Origin: Fragilaria crotonensis
Lineage: Eukaryota > Bacillariophyta > Fragilariophyceae > Fragilariales > Fragilariaceae
DNA: 64,000 nucleotides
Direction: 5' to 3'
Assembly (NCBI GenBank): GCA_022925895.1
Contig: JAKSYS010000065.1
Location: 83,188 to 147,187 of the forward strand
Shown: positions 12,182-23,609 of the stretch, one piece after another
Numbering within the stretch: position 1 is the stretch's first letter
Layout of the letters: each line of letters starts with the position of its first letter
Program-made: the position numbers and the translations under genes
Notes under the pieces: model-generated
Databases searched by the model: none
What the model saw: the letters and a program-made list of their open reading frames with translations, nothing else
What the model was told of the DNA's origin: nothing

Positions 12182-15030
12182 TAGGAGGTCGACTTCCGGC
12201 CAGGAGAGGGGGTTGCATTAGTGTTCTGCTCTTCTGGAGTCTGTGAACTTGCTGTGTATTGACTCTCGTGGTCGGTGTCGTGTTTTGAGTCAGACGCGTC
12301 CGCGTTGACCCGATCGGAGGTAACTATCTCCTCCATTTGCTGCATCGCAAGATCAAGAGAGTCGAACGACTCCTGACTGTCGATGCATGGCGTTGGTATT
12401 TTGTTGCTTGCTGCCTCCAGTGCCTGATCAAGTTGTCGTCTGATAGACTCCTTAAGAGTCTTTTTCCCCGACCTTGAGCGTTTGTGTTCCGGGGATTGAA
12501 AACATCCAGTGGATTCTGCGGACATCGACGATCTGGATGAACTTGAATGAGATTGTTGACTCGACGAGGCTGCGTTGGCGATGGAAGTTGGTACGATAGT
12601 CTCGTTGGTAGTTCTTGTTGTCGTCCGTGTGCCAGAAGTTTGCGCTCGAGTTTCTCCGTGCGGATCACGCTGATGCTCGACAAGATGCGAAACAACATTC
12701 ATCAGTTTCGTGAGGGTTGTATTCATGTTCGTGACGTTGTCATGAGACGACTCCATTTGGGTCTTGACAGTTTCCACCATACGTTGTTCGAATAGTGTTA
12801 GACGAGTACCAAAGTCATTTTTGACGTCGTCAAGTTTTTTGTCGAGATCATCTAGGCGATGAAGTTGGCGTTCAATTAACGAGATACGTTCCGAATTTTT
12901 GCGTCTTTTTTGTCATTCACTTGCTTCTGACGTTGGATAACCGCGTCGAGTTCCCTGAGTTTCGCCATACTTGTTGACATGCGTCCATCACTCAACTTCG
13001 ACGAGGGTGCAGTTTCAGTTGATGCGGATGTTGACTCGTCATCAAGGGATTCAGTCGCTTCAGATCGAGAGCATGGTTGCTGTATCTGAGTCGGAGAGAT
13101 TCAGCTGGGGTTGGGGGACGTGTGGCTTTGCTCGAAGATGAGTATGTTATTCCAGATTCTGGGGATGCCTCTGACGAGTTGTCATTGCTGGTGTCGGTTT
13201 GTTGCAGTGGGACGTTCGTCGTGTGTTGCGTTGACAATTTCTTGATGAAGTCAAGATTTGCGATAACGCTTTTGCTCAAATGAATGACAGGAGGTGGACC
13301 GATGCTCTCCCGGAAGCGAGCTTCGCGTTGGCTGAAAGGATATAGACACTTTCTGTATTCTTCCAAGGCATTTGTTGCTGCTTCTAGATGCTGGGGAGGG
13401 AAAAGAAGATAGCACAATTGATCGAGACCACCATTGACGACGTCACACTGAGCGAGTGCAGTTCCTGTGATATCCTTAATCGTTCGGGCCCACTCGCGAG
13501 TCGTACGTTCAATGACACTCCCATCTTGTAGATATTCCTTGCGAGGTTTATCTAGGTTGGAGAGGAGTGGGGACAAGGGAAGCCAGCGTAAGGATTTGAC
13601 ATAAGCGTCGTGTGTTGAAACAGACCTTCAGCGTCAGAGGTTGCCATTTGGGACAGAACAAACCGAGGAATAAAAAGTGCCGAGCCGTCACCAGTAAGGA
13701 TATTTGCCAACGCTTCGCTTAGTGAGTGGACGTGTTTGTGTCCGCACTGGACTGCCAAGTGAGAGATTTGTTGGTCGAAAGGAGTTCGCTTATGCAAGAG
13801 GATGTCGAAAGGCGGTGTTGTCTCAGGAAGTTGTTGCCGAAGGCTCTGTAGATAACGTAGGCGATGCGTCGTCATCGGAGCCTTGAGGAGGATGAAACCA
13901 TTCACAACCAGGTTGCCACTGGTGCTAGTACAATTGGAGAACGATACCGTGACGTTATGTTTTTCAAGCTTTTCCTGCGTGGATGGAAGGTTGCGCCATT
14001 TGGCAGGTGTGTTGCTCGAGAAACCAAAACGGATAGGAATAACAATCATAGATAGGGATGGTAGGATTCCGATTGAAGGACTGATGAAGTGTCTGACTTC
14101 AGAGGGCGTCATCTTCGAGATCAAATTATGAATATCCGTCCCCGCGTGCTGCCATTTGTAGAGTAGTCCGTCATCGTCATCGAAGATATCGTCAAGAAGC
14201 TTGTAAATTTCCTCTTTCAATTCCTCAGTCTGGCGAGAGATACGGGTAATATCAAGAGAAGTCTTCCAACGAAGTGTAACTCGGTGTGTTCCATCACAGA
14301 CCGGAACGTTTGAATTCGGGATCAACACCGATTGCTTTGCGTTTGAACCGGCAGAGTTGTCGTCCTCATGGTACGCGGGGCGTTTCTGTCCGCGAGAATC
14401 AGTCGAGTCACTATTCTTCGAATTTTCTTCGGCGATTGTTCCTGGATTTGAACGAGTTCCACGGGCAGAGACAGCTGAAACAGAAGGCTTGACAGCGGGG
14501 GAGGTCCCCTTGTTCTTTGGCTTCCTCTGTTTAGGAGTAACTTCAGACCAAGGATTTGACAAAGATTGGGAGCGGGAAAAGTCTTTCCACGACGTTGTCT
14601 TAGTATCGAGTGTGAAGGCGGATATGGCATGGTTTGCAAGGAAGGGCTGAGCTTTCCTGGCGCCCCAAGCCTGAAGCTTCGGAGGGATATCGATCTCATG
14701 GTCAAGATGATAAGCATACTGGTACCAGACAAGGCAATACATTTTGAGAGGATCGGCAGAGCCCTCATCCATGATGGAGTCAAAAGTAAAGCCATCAACT
14801 ACGTAGCGACCGAGGGTAACGTATCGGTGCCAAGCAGTAGGTGTCGTGGTTTTCTTATATTCCATCTCTGCCATGGCACGAATGTTGGATTCCGGAGTAG
14901 TTTCAGGAAGGTTCGTCACATAAACTGGAGGATCTATCCAGTCAGATATGTCAAAGTCGAAAATGGAATCATCGGGAGGGTTGAGGAACGTTGGGAGCTG
15001 GAGAGCGGCGGGATCAGAGCCGTCGGTCAT
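12181..15030 (-). CDS. LINE ORF1 protein (Gag-like RNA-binding chaperone candidate)
   Basis: A likely start is ATG 15030-15028 (Met-Thr-Asp-Gly-Ser-Asp), inside an open frame that extends back to 15426. The stop TAA (12183-12181) overlaps the ORF2 ATG. The protein is about 950 residues: an N-terminal folded region, a Ser/Lys/Pro-rich middle, a second folded region near 14300-13600, then a Ser/Thr/Gln-rich C-terminus preceded by a coiled coil near 12960-12780. I see no CCHC knuckle or RRM. The frame breaks near 13580 (CCCC for CCCCC), near 13060 (not resolved) and near 12905 (AAAAA for AAAAAA). Position and coupling to ORF2 support ORF1 of a LINE; the biochemical role is inference. Confidence 0.65.
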
Positions 15031-15425
15031 GGTGGTTTTCAACAGGAGTTCACGTAGGTGAAGTAGGGGAAAACGGACGAAGGACAGAACGTTGTTACGG
15101 GAAAAATTTACTAAAAAAGTGTTGTATCGAACCTCAGATGACATGAACTGACGCATGTAATCCTCAAAAGACTCAGCGCCATATGTGATTGGCGCATGGG
15201 AATTCATGGTCCTTCCTGACGCGTGCGTGTATTGCGTACGCGGAGTACCTGCCTCCTCCGTCTGGAACACAAGGCGGCCTCGTGGGCTGCGAGGCTCGGT
15301 GGATTCAGGTAAGATGGAATTGTCACAATGTGCCTCTAGAAAACAAGCCAAAACCATTTTGACTACCTTGTTCGCAATGGCAAGCTTTCTGGATTGAAAC
15401 GAGGTGGTAAGGTTGTCACTGCTCA
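15031..15425 (-). other. Probable 5' region of the LINE
   Basis: This stretch is open in the ORF1 frame back to 15426, but composition and position next to the DDE transposase junction suggest a 5' UTR or promoter region. A longer ORF1 N-terminus cannot be excluded. The exact LINE/DDE boundary lies between about 15395 and 15430. Confidence 0.4.
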
Positions 15426-17389
15426 AAACAACAACAAAAAGATCTCAGATAACCGTTGAACAACAGCTGCGCTGGCACACAGCAGTCGATTTTGCCTTAG
15501 CCGAGCAACTAAGACTTAATCTTCCAGAAGAGGAGTTTGATGAAGTCAAGGAACACTTCTTCTGTAATATGGATGAGTCATCCTTACTCGCAAGTGATGG
15601 AACAGTAAGAGTGATTGGAGCCGCAAGTAAAGCGAAGACAGAGAAGATAATGGAGGATTGCCGTGCATCCATAACTGTTCTACGAACTGGTGCAGCTGGA
15701 GGATTCTCAGGGCCGTGGATATTTCTTGCTGCTGGAAAGCAAATCACATGTCGGGCTCTCCGATCAATTGATGACAAGCCGGGTGTTCCACCGAATTCGA
15801 AGGTGTACATGACCCCATCGGCTTACATGACCGATTCTGTGTATGCTGAGATTGCTCCGCAGCTTGCGGCTGGCATACGGAAAATGCCTCACATTTGTGA
15901 ACATCCAGATTGGTGGGTTATTGTCTCCTTGATGGCTTCGGTAGCCATGTAAACGTCCATGAGGCTCAGGAAGCATTCTTTAATCAGAAGATAATGATCT
16001 TGAAGGAAGAAGGCGACACGTCACACTTGAATCAAGCATACGACCAGTCTGTCGCAAAGAATGACAAGGCAGGGATGCGAATGAACCTTGATTTGATTCG
16101 CCCCCATATAGGCGTTCGCCTCGATCAGTGGTATCTGATTAGTATTGCAATCGAGGCCTTGAAAAAGATCAAAGCATCGGCATGGATTGAATCATTCAAG
16201 AAGGTCAACCTACATCCAAGACACCGAGTCTCATTCGATGTCTGGTTGAAGAAGATTGATACTAAGCTGAGCAGCGGTGAGTTCTTTGCATCGCGAACAA
16301 GTCTATTCGATGCGATGCCTGCAGTGTGGAAGAATATGTCAGTCGAGGACCGCCATGCTGTTGTGTCTGTGATTGACAGCTTTAAGGATACCGCGTTGGA
16401 TAAGCCAATTTGGACAACAACAAATGTCTTACGTCCAGAAATACGTCCCTCGGTGATGTGGGAAAGCTTAGATGTTGTTACCTTGCTGCCAAGCGTGACC
16501 CTAGTGTGTTTGTCATCGATGACAACACCAACTCTCGACGATGTCCTCCTAACAACACGCCGGCCGCTGGTGCTAACTTGTGCTCTCTTCGCTCATCGTC
16601 GTCGTGCAATATCAATCAGATCGACAACGTCAGAGTGCAAGAAGCAAGTCAATCTCATATTGATACACTTTGTTGTTCGTGGAGACCCGCTGCCGTTGTT
16701 GAAAAATACAATGAAGCTCCAACTGATAAGAAAAATCAATTGATGTTCTTCCACCATATTACTAACTTTGTCGCTACAAAAGAGTCTCAAAACAGTCGGA
16801 ATCTGGTACCGGCCGAATACTTGAATGTTGAAATAAATGCTGACCAAGTGGAGCTGCTGAAACCGACCCAGAAAAATGTGATGATGGGTTCTATTCTTAA
16901 GGACGCTGCTGGAAAGGGTGCTCGTCAATTGATTGCAAAACGAAGAATTGACATGATTGATGGAAACAGGGAGCTATAGTCGTTTGCTTAACTCAACTGG
17001 ACGAATGGAGATGATACGAGATGTGAATGCCCTTGCTGCTGCAGTGGCTGTGATAAGTAAGGAAAGGTTGACGAGAGAGCTCGTTCAAAGGAGACTGCAG
17101 ATCAGAAAGCATTGAAGAAACTAGAAAACAGAAAGTAATAGAATTGGCAGAAGAAGCACAACGACGCGAGGTGATGCCCTTCCTTGAGGAATTGATGGGG
17201 CGCTTCGAGAGTGCTGGCAGTGACAACTTGGAAGGAGTCAAAGCACTTTCTGCAAACGTGCTCAAAGACATTCTTAAATTCTATTACGGTACCAGACTTA
17301 AGGGCATGGCAACCATGAAGAAGCCCGACCTTGTCATTGAAGTCACAAACCAATTGATTGCTTCAAGAGACAGGACGGTAGCCTGTTAG
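15404..17389 (+). pseudogene. DDE superfamily transposase, N-terminus missing
   Basis: The coding sequence begins abruptly at the LINE 5' boundary; Met 15404 is probably fortuitous. A DDE endonuclease core is visible: first acid in FCNMDESSLLASDG near 15565-15605, second in DGFGSH near 15932-15950, and a likely third acidic residue in the NQAYDQS..KNDKAG stretch near 16030-16070. This pattern matches the DDE_1-like family common in diatoms. Downstream frames continue through a Lys/Glu-rich coiled region to a C-terminal motif near 17260-17350 resembling SAP-type helices (VLKDILKFY...MKKPDLV), ending at TAG near 17389. Frameshifts lie near 15925 (C lost from a run), 16410 and 16980-17140. The N-terminal DNA-binding part is presumably beyond the LINE, left of the window. 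Confidence 0.7.
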
Positions 17390-18962
17390 CTAGCAATTAC
17401 GTTTTTACTTTGCAGCATCTTGATTACGTTGTCTGCACTAGACTAGACTAGAAATAATCAGTTAGTTTTGGTCAAATTTTACCATAAGGAGTTGCTTTTT
17501 ATTTGTTGTGTTCACAGACATTGTTTAATGGCAGGGTCTCTCGTATCCAAATCTGCAATAATATCATGATCTTGGGTGACAGGGTAACCATGGGCTGTGG
17601 TGTCGATAATTTAACTAGGCAAATCACCGCGGTGCCAACCAATTCAGGTGATTTGATTTGGGCCGAGATTCCCGAAAAAACGGTACTCAAAATTCTAAGA
17701 TAACTGCCGACTCAAAATGGAAAACGAAATTAATTTTCAATAGATTTAAGCAATCTCTATCGAATGGCCTATTCAGATATTGAAATTTGCTGCATAGGAA
17801 AAACGTATGATTTTTGGAAAGTCCCGGTGGCCAATATGTCAGGTTGCTTCTAGTATTTCCAAGTTCAAATGGGGTTGTACAGTACGTAGTACGCATATGG
17901 TCCGAGTTCGTACTGGTACGTAAGTATAAGGGTACCGGTACCGTACCGAGAGAATTACGTATCCAATTGTGACTTGTGCACTTGTGCAGCATTAGCAAAT
18001 CGGATTGCTCAGCAGAGGCGTTCGCTTTGATGTATGATACAAATAGAGGCGTTGATTTTCGGCAGGCACATCCGACGTGTATCATTATTCATATACATGT
18101 CAAAAATACTTTTATACGTTTCTTTAGTGCAATATAAAATAGGAACCGAAGTGGGAGTTCACGGGTACGTTGCTTCGAGACCTAAATCGCCAATTCAGAG
18201 AAAGCGTTGAGCGCGTTGAATTTAATGGAATTTTTATTAAAACATACGTGGAAGAAAAAAGACACATGAAACAGAAGAGAGTCTCCAGTCCGTTGGGATG
18301 CCAATCAAATCGGCAGCACGCCAGCCAGCAAATGAATTTTGCTGCACTCATCCCATTCCAAGGCCACTAAACACGAAGTGGCAATCCTCACCCCTTCATT
18401 ATATCGAACGAGACAAGTGCATCAACGCACTTCACAAGAACGTGTTGACTCAGTTGGTTTGAACTGCACAGTTTAGGTCGAGAGTGAACAGGTTGAGAAT
18501 ATCATGGCAGGTGTGTAAATGAGTACTCGGTGTAAATGCAACTTATTCGACGAAAATATGTGTTTTGTGAATGAAATTGGTGCGGACGGAACATTGAACC
18601 TCGTCAGATGATTACCTGCATCCATGGCTCCTGCAATGTAGTGTTCGAGCGGCGTTTCAATCGATAGAGCCGTCGTTACTCCAAATCTCGGTCCTGGCAA
18701 TCGGTAGCACGACGAGTTTCCAAGTCCCATCCCCATAATTTGCGTGACATCACGAAATGTCTCCCGGACATCCGATTTTGTATGATTTTTTATTTAAAAA
18801 ACGCAGGCCCCAACGACGGAATTTGAATCGATCACCCGCGTCTTCCGTTGTGCTTTCAAACTGTACAGGCGTCCATGTACTTGTACCGTTTCTTTGAGGT
18901 TTCACCACCCAGCACCCAGCATCTCTTCATATGCGTAGTGTAAACCATTTTCGCTGACTCTC
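17390..18962. other. Gene-poor stretch after the DDE element
   Basis: No convincing gene. It includes a repeat of CTAGACTAGACTAG (near 17440) and a GTAC-rich block at 17875-17955 with nested palindromes (GGTACCGGTACC). A tRNA-like trace on the minus strand near 18800-18870 was rejected. It probably contains the end of the DDE element and the promoter of the phosphatase gene. Confidence 0.5.
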
Positions 18963-20354
18963 TTGTTCTCTCTCCACTATCCACTTACTGCTGATTGTGT
19001 CCATCACTCTCTTCTGAATGATATTGGCGTAGGTCACAGCGTTCCAAAGGTCGAACAAACTTCAAGACAGCATCCGTCTCCTGGCAGGAATAGGGCTCCG
19101 GCTCTTCCTGTTGATTCCGCTGCCAGAACCAAAGCGCCGACAACACCGAAACGCACGTCAAGGCAAAGTCGAGTGGCACCTGTCATAGAAAAGATTATGA
19201 TGTCCAAAGGCGCCGAGAATGGTGAAGCTCGACGAAAAGTTGCTCGTAGAAATCGAGGAAACCTGAAAATTGATACGAAGGCAGAAGTTGTGTCGAACCT
19301 CGCTGTTCACACCCCTGCCACAGCGGCGTCGACGCCTTCTTATGGTACCCAAACGGCGTTCGTGGAGGCGGCGATTTAAGTCTCCTGGGGCGAGAAAGTC
19401 GCCTGTCAATCGAATGAACATATTCCGGATTTCATAACACAAACGGACAAATATGGAAACGCTACTACGCCTCGGCTATCACCAGCGATTCAGGATGCGA
19501 AAAAGAACTTAGGGGTGACGATGGCGATAATTTGATATTGACCCTGCGAAACTCTTCTTGACAGCATCCGTCTCATGTGTTGTTGTCTGGTGCCCGAGAG
19601 CGCGGTCATAACAAAACAGACACAATCCAACCTCCAAACGGTAGTTACAACTCAACTGACCGAGAAGGACAAGGAAAACGATACAGTGAGGCTGCTGCCA
19701 CCGATTCATCCGGACGACAGGGGCAAGAAATGTCTTGTACTGGACTTGGATGAGACGCTTGTGCATTCAAGCTTCAGGGCCGTTGCGGGCGCCGATTTTG
19801 TGATCCCTGTCCAGGTGGGTGATTATTTTTCTATCAAATATTCTACCTCCTTATTTCTTACATTCCTAACCGCTCTTACTTGCGACTACAGATCGAAGAT
19901 GTGGTTCACTTTGTATACGTCGCGAAGCGACCTGGGGTCGACGAATTTTGCTAGAAATGTCGAAACACTACGAGATTATCATTTACACTGCATCTCTCAA
20001 CAAATACGCGGATCCTTTGCTCGATTTGCTTGATACTCACAAGGTGATTCGAACGAGATTATTCCGTGAATCTTGCGTGTATTTTGAAGGAAACTACGTC
20101 AAGGACATGTCTCTGATCAACCGCGACTTATCCCAATCCATTATTGTGGATAACTCACCGAATTCGTACGTGTTCCATCCTGAAAACGCGATTGACTGCT
20201 CGTCCTTTATCGATGATCCCAATGATCGTGAGCTGGATCAGATTGGAGCATGCCTTGTAGGGACAAGGACGTGAAAGACGCGCAATGTATGCACAAGATG
20301 GAGGGAGGGCCTGACGTAGATATCGGAGAAACGCTATCCCCTGAAAACCAATAA
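18963..20354 (+). CDS. CTD small phosphatase-like (FCP/SCP, NIF domain) protein
   Basis: The HAD-type catalytic motif DLDETLVHS near 19740-19765 defines an SCP/NIF-family phosphatase that acts on phosphoserine of the RNA polymerase II C-terminal domain or similar substrates. A 77 bp intron (19815-19891, GT-AG) follows the codons VPVQ; translation resumes IEDVVHFVY, with [20 protein letters not shown] and the last core motif IIVDNSP near 20140-20165. Two frameshifts occur: one T is missing in TTTT at 19946-19949 (FTTT needed for EFLLEM), and one base near 20262 before KDVKDA. The restored frame ends at TAA 20352-20354. The N-terminal part (18963-19570) is Ser/Thr/Arg-rich, probably disordered, with uncertain joins. 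A single functional gene read with errors is likelier than a pseudogene. Confidence 0.8.
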
Positions 20355-20627
20355 GTGAAGGCCTGCCGGCACTAAAGTCATGAGAACAATTGAATTCTCA
20401 CACTACCTGTAGCCATTTGCTCCTTCGATGTAGATGCTGTTGTTGAAGTAGGCAGGATTCTTCTTTAATTGAGATTGAGCAAGTAGATATACAACAGATA
20501 CGATCACACAAGTCCAGGTGTCCTGTTCCCTAAGCTCCCACCACCCGCACTTCATCGAGCGGGGGTGCGCCTGTCTTCTTAATTCTATCCCACAGCAGAT
20601 AGGGTTCGAAATGCTTGGAATAATTTT

Positions 20628-21044
20628 CTACTGGTTTTCCCCGGCATCTTCATCCAGTTCCTCGTCTTCGTCACCCTCCTCTCCTTCGTCGCTCTCTTCA
20701 TCTTCCCCATCATCCTCGGCCGCGTCGTCACCTGGGATGCCTCCAGTTTCGTGTTCTTCTCCCACGACTTTGGCGTCGTTCAACGAATCACTAACGGTCT
20801 CACTGGGATTCCTGTGGGATGGTTCGTTCAATTTGATCGGATTGACGGCATCCGACTCGGTTCCATTGTAAAGGTACAGTGCTCCCAAGGTTATGACGAG
20901 CAGCAACAACATTATGATCCCAAACGCCGAGCTTGACATGGCACTCCCAGGCTTTTTGGCATATTTGTTGTCGTCTGGGTCAACCTTGGCTTTTGTATCT
21001 CCATCCTTGATACCACTAGACGGTGTGGCTTCTTCGCTACTCAT
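20628..21044 (-). CDS. Small single-pass membrane protein with acidic tail
   Basis: 138 residues, intact, ATG at 21044. The N-terminal about 38 residues are polar and lack a signal peptide. One hydrophobic span (about residues 42-60, FGIIMLLLLVITLGALYLY) follows, then a polar linker and an extremely Asp/Glu-rich C-terminus (about residues 104-138). A tail with these properties could bind calcium or basic proteins in a lumen, or act as an entropic bristle; this is inference. No family recognised. It is convergent with the CTD phosphatase gene. Confidence 0.6.
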   Translation of the reverse strand: MSSEEATPSSGIKDGDTKAKVDPDDNKYAKKPGSAMSSSAFGIIMLLLLVITLGALYLYNGTESDAVNPIKLNEPSHRNPSETVSDSLNDAKVVGEEHETGGIPGDDAAEDDGEDEESDEGEEGDEDEELDEDAGENQ

Positions 21045-21347
21045 ATTAGTGCCCGTAGTGTTGATGAGGTTGTCTCGATTCTAGTTCGACAGCTGACGAG
21101 GAGAAATACAGCACCAGTACAATATAAGGTCGAGAGATTTGAACGTTAGTACAGTTGTACCTGGAGGCGGTATAACGAATCTACGAACTCAATGGAGTGG
21201 CAGAAGCTGGTATGCATATAATCGAATCAACACAGAAGCACAAATAAAAAGGTTCTAATTTGGGAACCCTACTTCGCGCACCCGGCTACATGCAGTCCAT
21301 AGTCCATAGTCCATATGTCCATATGATAAACCCGTTCTTTCTGTTGA
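21045..21347. other. Intergenic region left of the Harbinger element
   Basis: Upstream region of the acidic membrane protein gene. It contains a short AGTCCAT tandem run (about 21295-21322) just before the transposon. The TGA at 21345-21347 is the left target-site duplication. Confidence 0.5.
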
Positions 21348-21368
21348 GGCCGGTGCTTACAGAAAACA
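21348..21368 (+). repeat. Left terminal inverted repeat of the Harbinger element
   Basis: 21 bp starting GGCCGGTGCTTAC and ending AAAACA; exact reverse complement of 25597-25617. Confidence 0.93.
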
Positions 21369-21669
21369 GTAGTGGACACACGGACGAGCCACACTCGACG
21401 TCACTTCGGTAAAAACACTATGCTTACAGCCTCCAAAGTCGACCCCGTTCTGATGTCGACTTCGGTGTGTCCGGGTCTTTTTCATCATTAAAACCAAACT
21501 CGACACCGTCAGGGTAAAGGACCCGGCTTCAAACCAAACCCGACACTGGAGTACTGTCTACCAGTCATGACATGAGTCAGTTTTAGTTCGATTGGCATGT
21601 TTTGCCAAATCATATCGTAATAGTATCATACTTCATTCCACTCCATTTCAAGCCATTTCTGAAGCGACC

Positions 21670-23513
21670 ATGGGGTTAGAAGCTTCAAGACTTCTTGCAA
21701 TTGACATGCTGAAGGGTCTGTGTGATGGTGGTGTCAATGTTCCGCTGACAGAAGATGATTGTTTTGACAAAATGGCGAGATTGACAACGAGAAATTTGAA
21801 GAGTATCTCATGCAAGAAGATTATGAAGATGAAGAGAAGAGAAAGTTGTTCCTCGCTTTGGCGAACATGGTTGGAGAGAGCGCAAGGAAACGAAAGAGAG
21901 GTGCAATGGCGGATGCTCAACGACGAATCCGCGCGGCAAAGAAAACTCGAGTTGCGCGCTCGAGGTGGTACACTGATCCAGTGACACGCGTCAAGCGCAA
22001 GAAGACGCCCAAAATGAGCGCATGGTGGGAGGATTTCATTCAGGATCCGCGACCTGAAGATAAGCATTGGGCCAAGGAGTTCAGACAAAATTTCCGCCTA
22101 CCATATGCGTCGTACGTGATGCTTCTTGATATGATATCATCGGACGCAAGCATAGGGTTGTTTGACCGATGGATCAAGGCGTATGAGAGAAAGCACAACA
22201 ACAAAAACAAAAAGGTTTCGCCAATTGAACTGCTTCTCTTGGGTTCACTTCGTTATCTGGGAAGAGGATGGACGTTTGACGACATGAAGGATGTGACATA
22301 CATCAGTCGCGACGTCCATCGTAAGTTTTTTCATCAATTTATGAAGTTTGGAGCGAAGGTACTGTACCCAATGTATGTGTCTACACCACGTACGGTCGAG
22401 GAACTGAGGGAATGCGAGCGTGAATACAGTATAGCGGGTTTTCCTGGTTGCATTGGTAGCACCGATGCAACCCATATTCCTCTGGAGAAGGTTTGTATGT
22501 CGATGCGCCAAGCGCACCTTGGCCACAAGTCAAAAGTGACGATGCGGACGTACAATTTGACCTGCAATCATCGTAGAAAGATCCTGCATACAACAGAGGG
22601 CCACCCTGCAAGGTGGAATGACAAGACTTTGATTCGTTTCGATAATTTTATGACAGAGCTTCGCGATGGAGCATTGAACGAAAATTTGACTTCGAGTTGA
22701 GGACGCAACAAGGAATGACGAGTGACGACGATGGTGAGGACAGGACACTCAAGCTCAGAGGTGCCTACGTAATTGTTGACAATGGGTATCTGAGTGGTCA
22801 ACCACAGTGCCGCCATTGAAAGCATCCTGCAACCGATCCGAGTTGAGGTTTTCGCAGTGGCTTGAATCGATGCGAAAAGATGTTGAGTGCACGTTCGGAA
22901 TTTTGAAGGGCGTTGGAGGATTCTGAAGTCGGGCATCAGATTGTACAATACGGAAATTGCCGACAACATCTGGCTCACATGTTGTGCTTTACACAACATG
23001 CTACTTGATGTTGACGGCCTCAGCAAGTCGTGGAACAATGGCGTTCGCTCACGTTGGGAGTTGGAAACTGGCGAGTTCGGAGCCGACGATATCCCGTTTG
23101 CGATCCATAGATTGGTGGATCCCACGGGTACTGAGGAGTTCCGTTTGCGCCAGTACGATAGATCGCGCTTTGGTTATCAACGCCCGCCGACTCTAGTAAG
23201 TGATAATGAGGACGAGGAGGATAACGACGGTGGGGATGAAATGAGCGAAAACGATTGTAATCGCAGTCACCAGCACGACCGTCGCAATCGTCGAATCGGA
23301 CGAAATCACAGCAGCGCGACCGCATCATCTCGAACAATGCGACGAGGACGAATCGAATCGGGAACGGCAGTGAATGAACTGAACTTCTTTCAGTTCCGTT
23401 CGCTTCTAATCGACAATTTCAACATTCGTTTTCACGAAAACAATGTCCAGTGGCCGAGGAGGCTAGCTCATTCGACACCTAGACATGTTCCTGTTCTGAT
23501 TGATGTGGCGTGA
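21670..23513 (+). CDS. Harbinger-type DDE transposase (DDE_Tnp_4, HARBI1-like)
   Basis: Start chosen at ATG 21670 (Met-Gly-Leu-Glu-Ala). The N-terminal half is charged, then a helical region precedes the nuclease core. GCIGSTDATHIP near 22450-22485 supplies the first catalytic Asp; VIVDNGYL near 22770-22790 the second; and MRKDVECTFGILKGRWRIL near 22870-22920 the catalytic Glu. LHNMLL near 22995 is the usual C-terminal motif. The tail (about 23200-23513) is acidic, then Arg/His-rich. Frame breaks near 21797 (AAA for AAAA) and 22690 (TTT for TTTT) are single-base homopolymer losses; another lies near 22795. If corrected, it encodes an apparently complete enzyme of about 610 residues. Confidence 0.85.
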
Positions 23514-23609
23514 ACGCAATCGTCATACTATTTGTACTTGTCGTAGTCTAGTATAACTACCATTTGCACACCTACTACTTCGTGTATCCCCTTCCCTAGT
23601 ATTGTTACT

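Larger units (their letters stand above)
1..15425 (-). mobile_element. LINE (APE-type non-LTR retrotransposon), interrupted by a Copia element
   Basis: A large non-LTR retrotransposon on the minus strand with ORF1 (15030 to 12181) and ORF2 (12181 down to 49, interrupted at 172-6699). ORF2 has the order AP endonuclease, reverse transcriptase, RNase H, CCHC-like zinc cluster. RNase H after RT is typical of I-like and related LINE lineages. I cannot assign the clade; the diatom/oomycete Ambal group is one candidate. The 5' end lies at about 15.40-15.43 kb, where DDE transposase coding starts abruptly. The 3' UTR and end lie left of position 1. Without the Copia insert about 8.9 kb is visible. 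Frameshifts are numerous, but each one examined fits loss of a single base. Confidence 0.85.

Noticed and set aside
18790-18875. tRNA-like signal on the minus strand: a T-arm-like GATTCAAATTCC, followed by an oligo-T terminator.
   Set aside because: No 5' acceptor partner or convincing anticodon arm could be paired; at best a degraded tRNA-derived fragment.
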